A stretch of 64,000 nt of DNA from Microbacterium sp. lyk4-40-TSB-66 (GTDB lineage Bacteria > Actinomycetota > Actinomycetes > Actinomycetales > Microbacteriaceae), in contig NZ_JARVRW010000001.1 in assembly GCF_030209475.1 (NCBI RefSeq), positions 310,001-374,000 on the forward strand. The letters are read 5' to 3'. Under the pieces are notes generated by a model. The model did not search any database and was not told the DNA's origin. It saw nothing but the letters and a program-made list of their open reading frames with translations. Numbering within the stretch: the stretch's first letter is position 1; every line of letters starts with the position of its first letter. The translations under genes and the position numbers were made by a program. Of the stretch, positions 10,605-19,767 are shown one piece after another.

Positions 10605-11662
10605 CCCTCCAGCCTAGAACGCTCGATCGCCTGGAACGTCGTCAACAGCCGGTGCAGGGAGTCGAGACGCGCCTCGGCCCCCGGACCCAGACGACCGGAT
10701 GCCACGGCCTCGGCGATCGCGCAGTCCGGCGCGTCGGGGAGGTGGGTGCAGCCGCGCGGGCAGTCTTCGGCCGCCTCGGCGAGGTCGGTGAAGGCGCCGA
10801 GCACATGGGCGGGATCGACGTGGCCGAGACCGAACGACCGGACGCCCGGGGTGTCGATCACCCAGCCGGAACCGGCGGGTCCCCGATAGCGCAGCGAGAC
10901 GGCCGACGACGACGTGTGCCGGCCCCGACCGGTGACCACGTTGACGTGCCCGATCGCCCGCTCCGAGCCGGTCAGCGCATTGACGAGCGTGGACTTCCCC
11001 ACGCCGGAGTGTCCGACGAAGACGGTGGAGTGCCCCGCGATCGCCTCGCCGATCTCGTCCAGCGGCATGGCGCCCTGCGCGCTGGTGAAGACGCGGAGGT
11101 CGATCCCGGCGAAGTGCGACAGGAACTCGGTCGGGTCGGCCAGGTCGGTCTTCGTGACCACGAGCAGCGGACGGATGCCGGCGTCGAGCGCGGCGACGAG
11201 ATAACGGTCGACGAGCCGCTCGCGGGGTTCGGGGTCGGCCGCGGCGACCACGATCAGCATCTGGTCGGCGTTGGCGACGATCACCCGCTCGACCTGGTCG
11301 GTGTCGTCGGCGCTACGGCGGAGGAGGGAGGTGCGCTCCTCGATGCCGACGATGCGGCCGAGCGTGCCCTCGCCGCCGGTCAGGTCGCCGACGACGCGCG
11401 CGCGGTCGCCGTTGACGATCGGCTGCTTGCGCAGTTCGCGCGCGCGAGTCGCGAGCATGCGGCGCTCGTCCGGACCGTCCTCGTCGACGAGCACGGTGTA
11501 CCGGCCGCGGTCGACGCCCAGGACCCGGGCGATCTGCGCATCGGCGTGCGCCGGGCGACGCTTGGTGCGGGGGCGGTTGGCCTTGGGGTTCGGTCGCGAC
11601 CGGATGGACGATTCGTCGTAGGCGAGATCGTCGTCATCGTCGTCGTCGTCGAGCCAGCTCAC
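10601..11662 (-). CDS. rsgA: Ribosome small-subunit-dependent GTPase A
   Basis: 353 residues; assembly GTPase that matures the 30S subunit. An N-terminal acidic run (VSWLDDDDDDDD) and basic segment precede an OB fold. The circularly permuted G domain shows G4 VTKTDL, G1 GHSGVGKSTLVNAL, G2/switch TGRGRHTSS and G3 DTPGVRSFG. The C-terminal zinc knuckle is CPRGCTHLPDAPDC. The GTG start at 11662 lies 13 nt beyond the aroA stop. The aroA-rsgA order is a common actinobacterial arrangement, and bcp follows with overlapping codons. Confidence 0.95.
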   Translation of the reverse strand: MSWLDDDDDDDDLAYDESSIRSRPNPKANRPRTKRRPAHADAQIARVLGVDRGRYTVLVDEDGPDERRMLATRARELRKQPIVNGDRARVVGDLTGGEGTLGRIVGIEERTSLLRRSADDTDQVERVIVANADQMLIVVAAADPEPRERLVDRYLVAALDAGIRPLLVVTKTDLADPTEFLSHFAGIDLRVFTSAQGAMPLDEIGEAIAGHSTVFVGHSGVGKSTLVNALTGSERAIGHVNVVTGRGRHTSSSAVSLRYRGPAGSGWVIDTPGVRSFGLGHVDPAHVLGAFTDLAEAAEDCPRGCTHLPDAPDCAIAEAVASGRLGPGAEARLDSLHRLLTTFQAIERSRLEG

Positions 11663-11675
11663 GCGTTCGTCCTGC

Positions 11676-13022
11676 TCACGCGTCGACCGGGGCGTCGGCG
11701 CCGAGCATGGCGTGCCAGAGTGCGGCGAACTGGGGGAGGGTCTTGGCCGTCGTGCCGATGTCGTCGACCTGCACGCCGGGGACGCGGAGTCCGATGAGGG
11801 CGCCGGTCGTGGCCAGCCGGTGGTCGTGGTGGGCCTTCCACTCGCCGCCGGCCAGGGCGCGCGGGACGATGCGGATGCCGTCTTCGAGCTCGTGCGCCTC
11901 GCCGCCCAGCGCCCGCAGGTTGCCGACGAGGGCGGCGATGCGGTCGGTCTCGTGCCCCCGGATGTGACCGATGCCGTGCAGTGTCGTGGGGCCGTCGGCG
12001 AAAGCTGCCAGACCGAAGAGCGTGGGAGCGAGTTCGCCGGCGGCCGAGAGGTCGAGTTCGACGCCCAGGATGCCGTCGTCGCCGGCGGCGACGGTGAGGG
12101 CGCCGCCACGACGGCTCACGCGCGCCCCCATCTCGGCGAGGATGTCGACGAGGAGTGCGCCGGGCTGGGTGCTGTGCAGCGGCCACCCCGTGACCGTGAC
12201 CGAACCGCCCGCGACCATCGCCGCGGCCAGGAACGGCGAGGCGTTGGAGAGGTCGGGCTCGATCGCGACGTCTTTGGCCCGGACGGGCCCCGCGGGCACG
12301 ATCCACTCGCCCGGAGCCGGACGCTCCACGTGGACGGCGCGGTGGGCCAGCGCCTCGACCGTCATGTCGATGTGCGGGACGCTCGGAAGCCGCGAGCCGA
12401 CGTGGCGCAGCCGCAGGCCCACGTCGAAGCGGGGGGCCGCCAGGAGCAGACCCGAGACGAACTGGCTGGACTGACTCGCGTCGATCTCGACCTCGCCGCC
12501 GCGCACGTGACCGTGTCCGCGGACCGAGAAGGGCAGGGCCCAGTGGCCGCCGTCGTCGATGTCGACGCCCACGTCGCGCAGCGCACGGATCATCGCGCCC
12601 ATCGGGCGGTGCAGGGCACTCTCGTGCGCCGTGACGTGCACGTCACCTCGCGCGAAGCCCGCGAGCGGCGTCACGAAGCGCATGACGGTGCCGGCTTGGC
12701 CGCAGTCGATCGTCGTGCCGCCGAGGAAGGACGACGGGGGAGTGACCAGCAGGTCGGGCCCGAACGGCGAGTCGGTGTCGATCTCGTCGATGCCCACGCC
12801 CAGCGCCCGCAGGGCGTCGATCATGCGCGCCGAGTCGTCGGAATGCAGGGGGGCGTGCAGCGTGCCGGGGCCGTCGGCGATCGCGGCGAGAACGAGCTCG
12901 CGGTTCGTCAGCGACTTCGAACCCGGCACGGTGACCGTGGCACCCATGGGACCGGCGGCGACAGGCGCGTCCCACGCGCCGCGAGGCGTGGCGGCGGAAG
13001 GGGAATACCCGAGCGGATTCAT
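11676..13022 (-). CDS. aroA: 3-phosphoshikimate 1-carboxyvinyltransferase (EPSP synthase)
   Basis: 448 residues; sixth step of the shikimate pathway, joining phosphoenolpyruvate to shikimate 3-phosphate. Diagnostic segments are VPGSKSLTNRELVLAAI near the N-terminus, DCGQAGTVMRFVTPLAG, SSQFVSGLLLAAPRF, and HHDHRLATTGALIGLRVPGV near the C-terminus. First gene of aroA-rsgA-bcp. On the minus strand TAGGCT ends 8 nt before the ATG, suggesting a leaderless start. The same stretch holds the divergent SigR-like promoter, which extends into the first codons of aroA. Confidence 0.96.
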   Translation of the reverse strand: MNPLGYSPSAATPRGAWDAPVAAGPMGATVTVPGSKSLTNRELVLAAIADGPGTLHAPLHSDDSARMIDALRALGVGIDEIDTDSPFGPDLLVTPPSSFLGGTTIDCGQAGTVMRFVTPLAGFARGDVHVTAHESALHRPMGAMIRALRDVGVDIDDGGHWALPFSVRGHGHVRGGEVEIDASQSSQFVSGLLLAAPRFDVGLRLRHVGSRLPSVPHIDMTVEALAHRAVHVERPAPGEWIVPAGPVRAKDVAIEPDLSNASPFLAAAMVAGGSVTVTGWPLHSTQPGALLVDILAEMGARVSRRGGALTVAAGDDGILGVELDLSAAGELAPTLFGLAAFADGPTTLHGIGHIRGHETDRIAALVGNLRALGGEAHELEDGIRIVPRALAGGEWKAHHDHRLATTGALIGLRVPGVQVDDIGTTAKTLPQFAALWHAMLGADAPVDA

Positions 13023-13027
13023 CGGTT
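13002..13027 (+). promoter_or_regulatory. SigR-type promoter (GGAAT-N18-GTT) upstream of sigR
   Basis: GGAAT at 13002-13006, exactly 18 nt, then GTT at 13025-13027. This is the consensus known for SigR/SigH promoters in actinobacteria, 27 nt upstream of the sigR GTG start and inside the 5' end of aroA. It implies that the sigma factor drives its own gene. Confidence 0.75.
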
Positions 13028-13030
13028 CCT

Positions 13031-13036
13031 AGCCTA
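13031..13036 (-). promoter_or_regulatory. aroA -10 hexamer TAGGCT
   Basis: On the minus strand TAGGCT ends 8 nt before the aroA ATG. It overlaps the likely sigR transcription start region. Confidence 0.45.
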
Positions 13037-13053
13037 CTGAAAGGGGACGACAC

Positions 13054-13737
13054 GTGACCGCACTTCTCGAGCGCGACAGCCCGCCGGCGAGCATCCCGGC
13101 GGCCTTCGACATGCCCGACGTAGACTGGCGCGCGATGGACGACACCGCCGAAGCGGGCTCGCAGGCCGAGCCCCGCGCACAGTTCGAAGAGCAGGCTCTG
13201 CCCTTCATGGACCAGCTCTACGCCGCAGCGATGCGCATGACGCGCAATCCCGCCGACGCGGCCGACCTCGTGCAGGAGACCTTCGTGAAGGCCTTCGGTT
13301 CGTGGGCGTCGTTCACGCAGGGCACGAACCTGAAGGCCTGGCTCTACCGCATCCTGACGAACACGTACATCAACACGTACCGAAAGAAGCAGCGCGAGCC
13401 CTACCAGAGCGCCATCGACGACCTCGAGGACTGGCAGCTCGGCGGGGCCGAGTCGACCACCGCGAGCAGCGCCCGCTCGGCCGAGGCCGAAGCGATCGAC
13501 CACATGCCGGCATCCGTCGTCAAAGACGCCCTGCAGTCGATCCCCGAGGATTTCCGGATGGCGGTGTACCTCGCCGACGTCGAGGGCTTCGCCTACCAGG
13601 AGATCGCCGACATCATGAAGACTCCGATCGGCACGGTCATGAGCCGTCTGCACCGCGGCCGGCGGCTGCTGCGCGACCTGCTGTCGGACTACGCCAAGGA
13701 GCGCGGTATCAAGGCCGCGACGGGAGAGAAGAAATGA
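13054..13737 (+). CDS. sigR: ECF RNA polymerase sigma factor, SigR/SigH family (thiol-oxidative stress)
   Basis: 227 residues. Region 2 is visible as [31 protein letters not shown] with the [21 protein letters not shown] segment, and region 4 as [29 protein letters not shown] and [18 protein letters not shown]. The GTG at 13054 has AAAGGGGA 6 nt upstream; Met codons at residues 19 and 28 are alternative starts. The 3' end overlaps the anti-sigma gene by ATGA, the standard sigR-rsrA layout, and a GGAAT-N18-GTT promoter lies upstream. Family members control thioredoxin and redox-repair genes. Confidence 0.93.
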   Translation: MTALLERDSPPASIPAAFDMPDVDWRAMDDTAEAGSQAEPRAQFEEQALPFMDQLYAAAMRMTRNPADAADLVQETFVKAFGSWASFTQGTNLKAWLYRILTNTYINTYRKKQREPYQSAIDDLEDWQLGGAESTTASSARSAEAEAIDHMPASVVKDALQSIPEDFRMAVYLADVEGFAYQEIADIMKTPIGTVMSRLHRGRRLLRDLLSDYAKERGIKAATGEKK

Positions 13738-13976
13738 GCGACTGCGGCTGCGACAAGGCACGGCGCGACCTGGAGGAGTACCTCCGCAACGAGGTCTGCA
13801 AGACCGAGGCGAGTGACATCCGTCAGCACCTCGAGAACTGCCCCGGATGCCAGGACGAGGCGCTCGTGGCGCGCACCCTGACCGACGTGGTGGCGCGGGC
13901 GTGCAAAGAGACCGCCCCCGACGAGCTGCGTGATCAGGTGCTCGCGCGCCTGCGCGCGATCCAAGCCACCCACTGA
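13734..13976 (+). CDS. rsrA: Zinc-containing anti-sigma factor (RsrA/RshA type)
   Basis: 80 residues. The ZAS motif is H32-x3-C36-x2-C39 ([11 protein letters not shown]), with additional cysteines C4, C6 and C22. In the family, zinc-bound reduced RsrA holds SigR, and disulfide formation releases it. The ATG overlaps the sigma-factor stop (ATGA), so [11 protein letters not shown] is coupled. The tight coupling, cysteine pattern and self-type promoter indicate a complete redox-sensing module. Confidence 0.93.
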   Translation: MSDCGCDKARRDLEEYLRNEVCKTEASDIRQHLENCPGCQDEALVARTLTDVVARACKETAPDELRDQVLARLRAIQATH

Positions 13977-14016
13977 CCCCGGGCGACGCCCCTGGGTGGG
14001 TGTCCGAGGGGGTCCG

Positions 14017-14022
14017 TAGGCT
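14017..14022 (+). promoter_or_regulatory. -10 hexamer TAGGCT, 6 nt before ATG
   Basis: TAGGCT ends 6 nt before ATG 14029 of the Eis-like gene; leaderless pattern. Confidence 0.5.
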
Positions 14023-14028
14023 GGGGTC

Positions 14029-15333
14029 ATGGCATCCATCGACCCCCTGACGCTGCCCCTCGACCAGACCTCCGGCGACGACCTCGCGGCCTCCGGGCTC
14101 GATTACGCACGGGTGGATGCCGACGGCGACGCGTACCGTCCGTTCCAGCGTGCTGTGGCGCGCGGGTTCCTCGGCGGGGAGTCGACCGACGACGAGGCCG
14201 AGAACGCCCGCCTGACGCTGCGCACCCGCCGGCTCACCGGGGTCTACGACCGCGACGGGGTGGAACCCGGCGTCCCCGTGGGGACGGTCGACTCGTGGGC
14301 GACCGAGCTCACCACCTCGCCGGGGCGCCAGACCGACCTGTGGGCGATCAGCGCCGTCACGGTGGCGCCGACCCACCGGCGTCGGGGGATCGCCCGGGCG
14401 ATGCTGGGCGGTGAGCTGCGCACCGCGGCGGACGCCGGCTTCGCCCTCGCGGGCCTGACCGTGACCGAGGCGACGATCTACGGCCGCTGGGGCTTCTCCC
14501 CGGCCACGTGGGCCTCCGATGTCGAGATCGACACCACCCGTGCCCGGTGGACGGGTCCGACCCCCGATGGACGCCTCGACTTCGTGCCGCGCGACGGCCT
14601 CGCCGACAGGATCGCCGCCGTCCACGAGCGCGTGCGCCGGCAGCGCCCCGGCTCGGTGCCCGGGTGGGACGGACGCTGGCGCGGGGTCGCGGGTCTCGCC
14701 CCCGGAGACAAACAGGGCGAGAAGGTGCGCGCCGTGGTTCACCGCGACGCCGAGGGGGTCGAGCGCGGCATCGTCGTGTACACGATCGCCGATCGCGACG
14801 ACTTCGCGGCGCACGACCTCGACGTACGCGCGCTGTTCGCGGAGACGCCCGACGCCTACGCCGCCCTGTGGAGGTTCGTCCTCGAGCACGACCTGGTGGG
14901 CACGGTGAAGGCCTCGCTGCAGGCGCCCGTTCCGCCCGTGCAGTGGATGGTCGCCGACCGGCGCGCGGTCACGGCGACGCTGACCGACCACCAGTGGCTG
15001 CGGATCCTCGACGTCCCGCGCGCCCTCGCCTCACGGGCTTATTCCGCGCCGCTGGGGGTCGCCGTGCGCGTCACCGATCCGCTCGGATTCGCCGATGGCG
15101 CGTGGCGAATGGTCATCGGCGATGACGGCGAGGCCGTGGTCGATTCCGTCGCCACGGGCGACGCGGTCGACGTGGAGATGACCGTCAACGCGCTGGGATC
15201 CCTTCTGCTCGGGGGCGCGCGCGTCACCGAACTGGCCGCGGCGGGTCTCGCCTCGGGGCACCCCGACACCCTCGCGGCGGTCGACCGTTCCTTTGCGCCG
15301 TCTATGACTCCGCTTCTCGACATCTGGTACTGA
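14029..15333 (+). CDS. Eis-type multi-domain GNAT N-acetyltransferase
   Basis: 434 residues, the length of Eis proteins, which use two GNAT-like regions and a C-terminal sterol-carrier-like domain. The acetyl-CoA site is ISAVTVAPTHRRRGIARAMLG (about 105-125). The catalytic Tyr region is TIYGRWGFSPAT, and the chain ends in an exact C-terminal Tyr (LLDIWY), whose carboxylate acts as base in Eis. Mycobacterial Eis acetylates aminoglycosides and lysine residues; the substrate here cannot be read from sequence. ATG 14029 is preceded by TAGGCT with 6 nt spacing. Confidence 0.9.
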   Translation: MASIDPLTLPLDQTSGDDLAASGLDYARVDADGDAYRPFQRAVARGFLGGESTDDEAENARLTLRTRRLTGVYDRDGVEPGVPVGTVDSWATELTTSPGRQTDLWAISAVTVAPTHRRRGIARAMLGGELRTAADAGFALAGLTVTEATIYGRWGFSPATWASDVEIDTTRARWTGPTPDGRLDFVPRDGLADRIAAVHERVRRQRPGSVPGWDGRWRGVAGLAPGDKQGEKVRAVVHRDAEGVERGIVVYTIADRDDFAAHDLDVRALFAETPDAYAALWRFVLEHDLVGTVKASLQAPVPPVQWMVADRRAVTATLTDHQWLRILDVPRALASRAYSAPLGVAVRVTDPLGFADGAWRMVIGDDGEAVVDSVATGDAVDVEMTVNALGSLLLGGARVTELAAAGLASGHPDTLAAVDRSFAPSMTPLLDIWY

Positions 15334-15356
15334 TGTCCTCGGCCCTGCTTTGCTCG

Positions 15357-15362
15357 TAGGCT
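15357..15362 (+). promoter_or_regulatory. -10 hexamer TAGGCT, 7 nt before ATG
   Basis: TAGGCT ends 7 nt before ATG 15370 of the MprF-like gene; leaderless pattern. Confidence 0.5.
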
Positions 15363-15369
15363 TTCGCCG

Positions 15370-17883
15370 ATGTCCGATACAGCACCAGCCGCGCCCGGCG
15401 CAAAGACGCCCTCGCGCCTGCGGGCGGTGGGCCCGTACCTTCGCCGGTACCTCGCCCGCAATCCCGTCGCCGTGGTCGTCGCCGTCATCGTCGTCGCCGC
15501 GGCGGCGGCGACCGGATCGCTGTGGAACGACGGGGGAGCCCTCATCTGGGGCGCAGGGCCTCTGGCCACCTTCGCGAGCGGTCGCTGGTGGACGGTGGTC
15601 ACCGCGCTCGTCGTACCGGATTCGGCCGTGGATGCGGCGGCATCCGTGCTGCTCGCGCTCACGGTGCTCGCGTACGCCGAGCGCCTACTGGGGTCTCGCC
15701 GTACGGCGCTGCTGCTGGCGGTGACCGGGCTCGCGGGGCTGCTCGTGGGTATCGGCCTGCACGCCGCGGCCTGGACGGTGACGGACCTCCGCCCCGTCGT
15801 AGCGGCCGAAGTGCCCGTGCTCGACCCGACCACGCCCATCGCCGGCGCGGTCATGGCGGCCTCGGCATTCGCGACCACGCTCTGGCGCCGCCGCCTGCGC
15901 CTGGTCGGCTTCGCGTTGCTCGCCCTCTTCGCCCTGTACGCCGGCGACGCCGACTCCTGGTACCGCCTCACCGCGGCCGCGATCGGCCTCGCCGTTGGTG
16001 CCGTCCTCGCGCGGGGCCGGGAGCGGCGTTCGTGGCATCGCAGCTCCACGAGGGAGAGCCGCACACTGCTGGCGCTTCTGGTCGCCGTGGTCGGCAGCGG
16101 GCCGATCGTCGCGTTGATCAGCGGCGGCGGGCGCGGCCCGCTGTCCCTCGTCGTCGACGCGTACACCCAGTACGACGACGAGGTGCTCGCGCAGTGCGGA
16201 ACGGTCGCAGCGTCGGTGTGCGACGAGCAGGTGGCTCTCCTGATGACGCGCGGCGCGGGACCGGCTCTGCTGGCCATCACCCCCCTCGTCCTGTTGCTCG
16301 TAGCGGCGTGGGGGCTGCGACAGGGCCGCCGTGCGGCCTGGGTCGTCGCGGTGTTCGTGCTCGTGGCATCCGCCGTCCTTCCTCTCGTCTCGCTCGCCGA
16401 CGGTCGCCTGCGCATCGACCCCTGGGTCGACGGCAGCGGTGCGGAGTACGTCCTGTGGGCGATAGCGAGCGTGGTCATCCCCCTCGTGCTTGCGGCGGCG
16501 CTGGTCGTCGCCCGCGCACGGTTCTCGGTGCGCGCGACACCCAGGGCCGCGAAGACCGTGGCGGTCGTGCTCTCGCTGGCGTTCGTCGCCTGCGCGACGA
16601 CGCTCTTCGTCGTCGAGGCCGTCGGCAAACGGGCTTTCGATCGCGAGGTCTCCTTCTTCGACCTGCTCTCGGTGACCCTGCGACGTTTCCTCCCACCCGC
16701 CTTCACCCACCCGGGGGGCTCGACCGCGTTCCCCCACAGCGGACCCGCCCTCTTCGCGTACCAGTGGATCGGCGTGCTGTTCTGGGTCACCGTGGTCGCC
16801 TCCATCCTGTGGCTGTACCGCCGGGTGCAGCGCCCCGACCCGGGAGACGAGGGCCGGTACCGCGAGCTGTTGCGTCGCGGCAGCGACACCCTGGGATTCC
16901 TGGGCACCTGGGCCGGCAACCGTCACTGGTACTCCGATGATGGAGACTGCGCGGTCGCCTACCGGCTCTCCGGCGACGTCGCGCTCGCGGTCGCCGACCC
17001 CCTCGCGCCCGCCGGCAGGCGCCCCGAGGCCCTGAGGGGGTTCACCGACTACTGCGTCGAGCACGGGTGGATCCCCGCCTTCTACAGCGTGCATGCCGAC
17101 ACCCTGAACGACCTCGTCGACCTGGGCTGGCGGCACGTGCCGGTCGGCGTCGAGACCGTGATGGATCTGCCGGGTCTCACCTTCGCGGGCAAGACCTGGC
17201 AGAAGGTGCGCCAGCCCCTCACCCGCGCCGAGCGGGAGGGATACACGGCCGTCTGGTCGCGTTGGCACGAGCTCACCGTGTCGCAGGCGTCGCAGGTCGT
17301 CGCCATCGACGAGGAGTGGGTCGCGGATCGGGCGCTGCCCGAGATGGGGTTCACGCTGGGGTCGCTCGACGAACTGCGAGACCGCGACGTACGCCTTCTG
17401 CTCGCGGTGGGTCCCGACGAGCGCATCGAGGCGGTCACGAGCTGGATGCCGAGCTGGACCGACGGCGAGATCACGGGCTGGACCCTCGACTTCATGCGAC
17501 GCCGCACCGACGGCCCCAACGGGATGATGGAGTTCCTCATCGCCAAGGCCGCCCTGCAGCTGCAGGAGGAGGGCGCCATCGTGCTGAGCCTGTCAGGTGC
17601 CCCCCTCGCCGACGACCCCGACGAGGCGGTGGAGGGCGACCCCGCGCCGCTGCGCGCCCTGCTGCGCTGGCTCGCCGAGGTGCTCGAGCCGGCGTACGGA
17701 TTCGCGTCGTTGTTCCGCTTCAAGGGCAAGTTCCGCCCGAGATACCGCCCCCTGGCCCTCGCCTATCGCGACCCGCTGCAGCTGCCCGGCATCGGGGCCG
17801 CCGTCGGACGCGCCTACCTCCCCGACGCGTCGCGCCGGGAGATGGTCGCGCTGGCGCGGACCGCGTGGGAGGGCCGTCGGTGA
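15370..17883 (+). CDS. MprF-like membrane protein with C-terminal DUF2156 aminoacyltransferase domain
   Basis: 837 residues. The N-terminal half holds about ten to twelve hydrophobic segments (from about 33 to 480), beginning with a rhomboid-like part (WWTVVTALVVPDS, LLVGIGLHAAAW). Residues about 495-830 form the DUF2156 GNAT-like domain of phosphatidylglycerol aminoacyltransferases, with DGDCAVAYRLSGDVALAVADPLAP, GEITGWTLDFMRRR, and the C-terminal FRFKGKFRPRYRPLALAYRD. In this family the domain moves an amino acid from aminoacyl-tRNA to a membrane lipid exposed by the flippase half. The lipid and amino acid are unknown here. The stop overlaps the start of the downstream membrane esterase (GTGA). 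Confidence 0.88.
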   Translation: MSDTAPAAPGAKTPSRLRAVGPYLRRYLARNPVAVVVAVIVVAAAAATGSLWNDGGALIWGAGPLATFASGRWWTVVTALVVPDSAVDAAASVLLALTVLAYAERLLGSRRTALLLAVTGLAGLLVGIGLHAAAWTVTDLRPVVAAEVPVLDPTTPIAGAVMAASAFATTLWRRRLRLVGFALLALFALYAGDADSWYRLTAAAIGLAVGAVLARGRERRSWHRSSTRESRTLLALLVAVVGSGPIVALISGGGRGPLSLVVDAYTQYDDEVLAQCGTVAASVCDEQVALLMTRGAGPALLAITPLVLLLVAAWGLRQGRRAAWVVAVFVLVASAVLPLVSLADGRLRIDPWVDGSGAEYVLWAIASVVIPLVLAAALVVARARFSVRATPRAAKTVAVVLSLAFVACATTLFVVEAVGKRAFDREVSFFDLLSVTLRRFLPPAFTHPGGSTAFPHSGPALFAYQWIGVLFWVTVVASILWLYRRVQRPDPGDEGRYRELLRRGSDTLGFLGTWAGNRHWYSDDGDCAVAYRLSGDVALAVADPLAPAGRRPEALRGFTDYCVEHGWIPAFYSVHADTLNDLVDLGWRHVPVGVETVMDLPGLTFAGKTWQKVRQPLTRAEREGYTAVWSRWHELTVSQASQVVAIDEEWVADRALPEMGFTLGSLDELRDRDVRLLLAVGPDERIEAVTSWMPSWTDGEITGWTLDFMRRRTDGPNGMMEFLIAKAALQLQEEGAIVLSLSGAPLADDPDEAVEGDPAPLRALLRWLAEVLEPAYGFASLFRFKGKFRPRYRPLALAYRDPLQLPGIGAAVGRAYLPDASRREMVALARTAWEGRR

Positions 17884-19181
17884 ACAAGTTCATCCTGTCG
17901 CTCGAACTGATCGACTCTCCGCTCCTGCCCGTCAGCGCCGCCGTCGCCGTGCTCGGACTCGTCGCCGTCATCGTGTGGCCGCACCGACGTGTCATCCTCA
18001 CCCTGTCGATCGGGGTCGCGGCGGGGGTCGCGATGTTCGTGGTGGCGAAGGTCCTCGAAGCGATGGACGCCTTCCAGGGTCCGTTGCCGGGCGCGGCGAT
18101 CTGGTGGGGGTCCGGCTCCGTCGCGGCGATCGCCGTCGGCATCGTGGGGATCTTCCGCAGTCCCTGGGTGCGCCGGGTCGCGGGCGTCGTGACGGTCGTG
18201 TCGGCACTTCTGGCCGGCATCCTCGGAGTCAACGCGGCGTACGGCGTGACGCACAACCTCGCCGCCATCCTGGGCGTTCAGGCACTCGACCCGGCGTCGC
18301 TGCCGCAGCAGAGTGCGGCCGCCGGCGATCCGGCGACTTTGGACCAGACATGGCAGCCGCCCGCCGACATGCCCGCGAAGGGATCGGTGAGCGCGCTGAC
18401 CGGCAGCACCAAGATCCCGACCGGGCAGTACGCCGCGCGTGATGCGTCGCTCTACCTCCCCCCGGCGGCCCAGGTCGCCGACCCGCCTGCCCTGCCCCTG
18501 CTGGTGTTCATGATGGGTCAGCCGGGCTCGCCCGACCCCACCCCCCTGGCGAAAGCCCTCGACGCGTTCGCCGCCGCGAACAAGGGGCTCGCTCCGATCG
18601 CGATCGTGGTGGACCAGCTGACCGCGCCCGACCTCGACCCCACGTGCGTCGACTCCGCGAAGTACGGAGCGGTCGCGACCTACATCAACGACCTCGTGCC
18701 GCAATGGGCCGAGAAGAATCTCAACATCATCACGGACCATCGCTACTGGACGATCGGCGGCTTCTCGAACGGGGGGTCGTGTGCGGCGATGTACGGCTCA
18801 CGGTATCCCGACACCTGGGGACAGATGCTCGACGTGATGGGCAACGAGTTCCCGGGCTCGGAGCACGTCGCCCAGACCGTCGCCGACGTGTACAACGGCG
18901 ACGCGGCCGCGTTCGAGGCCGGCAAGCCGTCGGTGATCATGGGCGCCGCGCCCGCCGGGACGTACGCCGGACACACGGCGATCTTCACCTGGGGCAGTGC
19001 CGACACCACCTACGGCCCTGGACAGCTGTCGAACTCCCAGGCGGCGAACGCCGCCGGCTTCACGACCCTGACCTACGTCGTGGAGGGGGGCGGGCACACG
19101 GGCGAAACGCTCGACGCGAGCCTCGCGTGGGCGATCCCGGCACTCGCGCCCGCGCTCGGGCTGGCCGCGCCGCCGTCCTGA
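17880..19181 (+). CDS. Membrane-anchored alpha/beta hydrolase (esterase, PF00756-like)
   Basis: 433 residues from GTG 17880, overlapping the stop of the MprF-like gene by 4 nt. Four hydrophobic segments occupy about residues 13-130; the rest is an extracytoplasmic esterase-fold domain with nucleophile elbow GGFSNGGSC, an upstream oxyanion segment FMMGQPGSPD, and a likely catalytic His in EGGGHTGETLD. [13 protein letters not shown] coupling to an aminoacyl-lipid synthase suggests it acts on the same lipids, for example removing aminoacyl groups; that is inference by analogy to aminoacyl-PG hydrolases elsewhere. A mycolyltransferase-like role is less likely, as this family lacks mycolic acids. 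Confidence 0.85.
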   Translation: MNKFILSLELIDSPLLPVSAAVAVLGLVAVIVWPHRRVILTLSIGVAAGVAMFVVAKVLEAMDAFQGPLPGAAIWWGSGSVAAIAVGIVGIFRSPWVRRVAGVVTVVSALLAGILGVNAAYGVTHNLAAILGVQALDPASLPQQSAAAGDPATLDQTWQPPADMPAKGSVSALTGSTKIPTGQYAARDASLYLPPAAQVADPPALPLLVFMMGQPGSPDPTPLAKALDAFAAANKGLAPIAIVVDQLTAPDLDPTCVDSAKYGAVATYINDLVPQWAEKNLNIITDHRYWTIGGFSNGGSCAAMYGSRYPDTWGQMLDVMGNEFPGSEHVAQTVADVYNGDAAAFEAGKPSVIMGAAPAGTYAGHTAIFTWGSADTTYGPGQLSNSQAANAAGFTTLTYVVEGGGHTGETLDASLAWAIPALAPALGLAAPPS

Positions 19182-19767
19182 TCGACGGGGAAGGCTCGAG
19201 GCGTCGCCGCGGTGGGGTGGCGGTGGGAGCTCGTAGATCGTCGTTGCCACGGTCGCCGTCCGCGATTGCGGAAGCGCAGGTCCCCGTCGCTACGGTCGCG
19301 GCCCGCGGCGGCGGAGGTGCATAGATCCCTGCCGCCACTCTCGCGGCCCGTGTCCGCGGCGGGTGGGCATATCCGCGCCGGCACTACGAAAGGGCCGGCC
19401 GACGTGCGGGTTCTAGCGGTGGTCGCAACACCGGCCCCCGGGTGGTCTGCGTGATGATCGTGGAGATACAGCGCGGCGAACGGAATGGAAGCTAGCTGAG
19501 CCGCGCTTTCGGGTGACGTTGTGGGCGAATCGACCATGGCATCACTGCCACCCGGATCCGGGCAGGCCAACACTCAGGCCGTGTGGCCGTCACTCGCACC
19601 AGGCCCACACCGAACGGGACGGCAGCGGTGGCGACCCTCATCATGCCTCGTTCGACCGGCTTGCAAGCGGCGCATTGACCGCAGACCCTCACCTCGGCCT
19701 TCGCTTTGCCGGGTTACGCTCGCTCCCGCGCCAAGCCGGCGCCCGACCACGAGGGGGGAGGTGCGCC
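19182..19767. other. Left flank of the accessory island, 586 bp without a clear gene
   Basis: Between the esterase stop and the peptide gene. A 66-residue minus-strand frame with CGQCAAC near its start exists at 19492-19692, but nothing else supports it. TACGCT at 19715-19720, 47 nt before the peptide gene, is a possible -10 box. Base composition falls and becomes mixed toward the right, marking the island edge somewhere in this stretch. Confidence 0.5.
19715..19720 (+). promoter_or_regulatory. Possible -10 box (TACGCT) of the peptide operon
   Basis: TACGCT lies 47 nt before the peptide start codon, leaving a short leader that contains the strong ribosome-binding site. No convincing -35 box sits 17 nt upstream, so the call is weak. 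Confidence 0.3.

Noticed and set aside
10605-10700. A separate SigR promoter for the peroxidase gene bcp
   Set aside because: No GGAAT-N18-GTT was found upstream; bcp overlaps rsgA and is most simply read as operon-transcribed.
19492-19692. 66-residue minus-strand frame with CGQCAAC near its N-terminus, considered as a second peptide gene
   Set aside because: No ribosome-binding site, wrong strand for the operon, and the rest of the frame looks non-coding.
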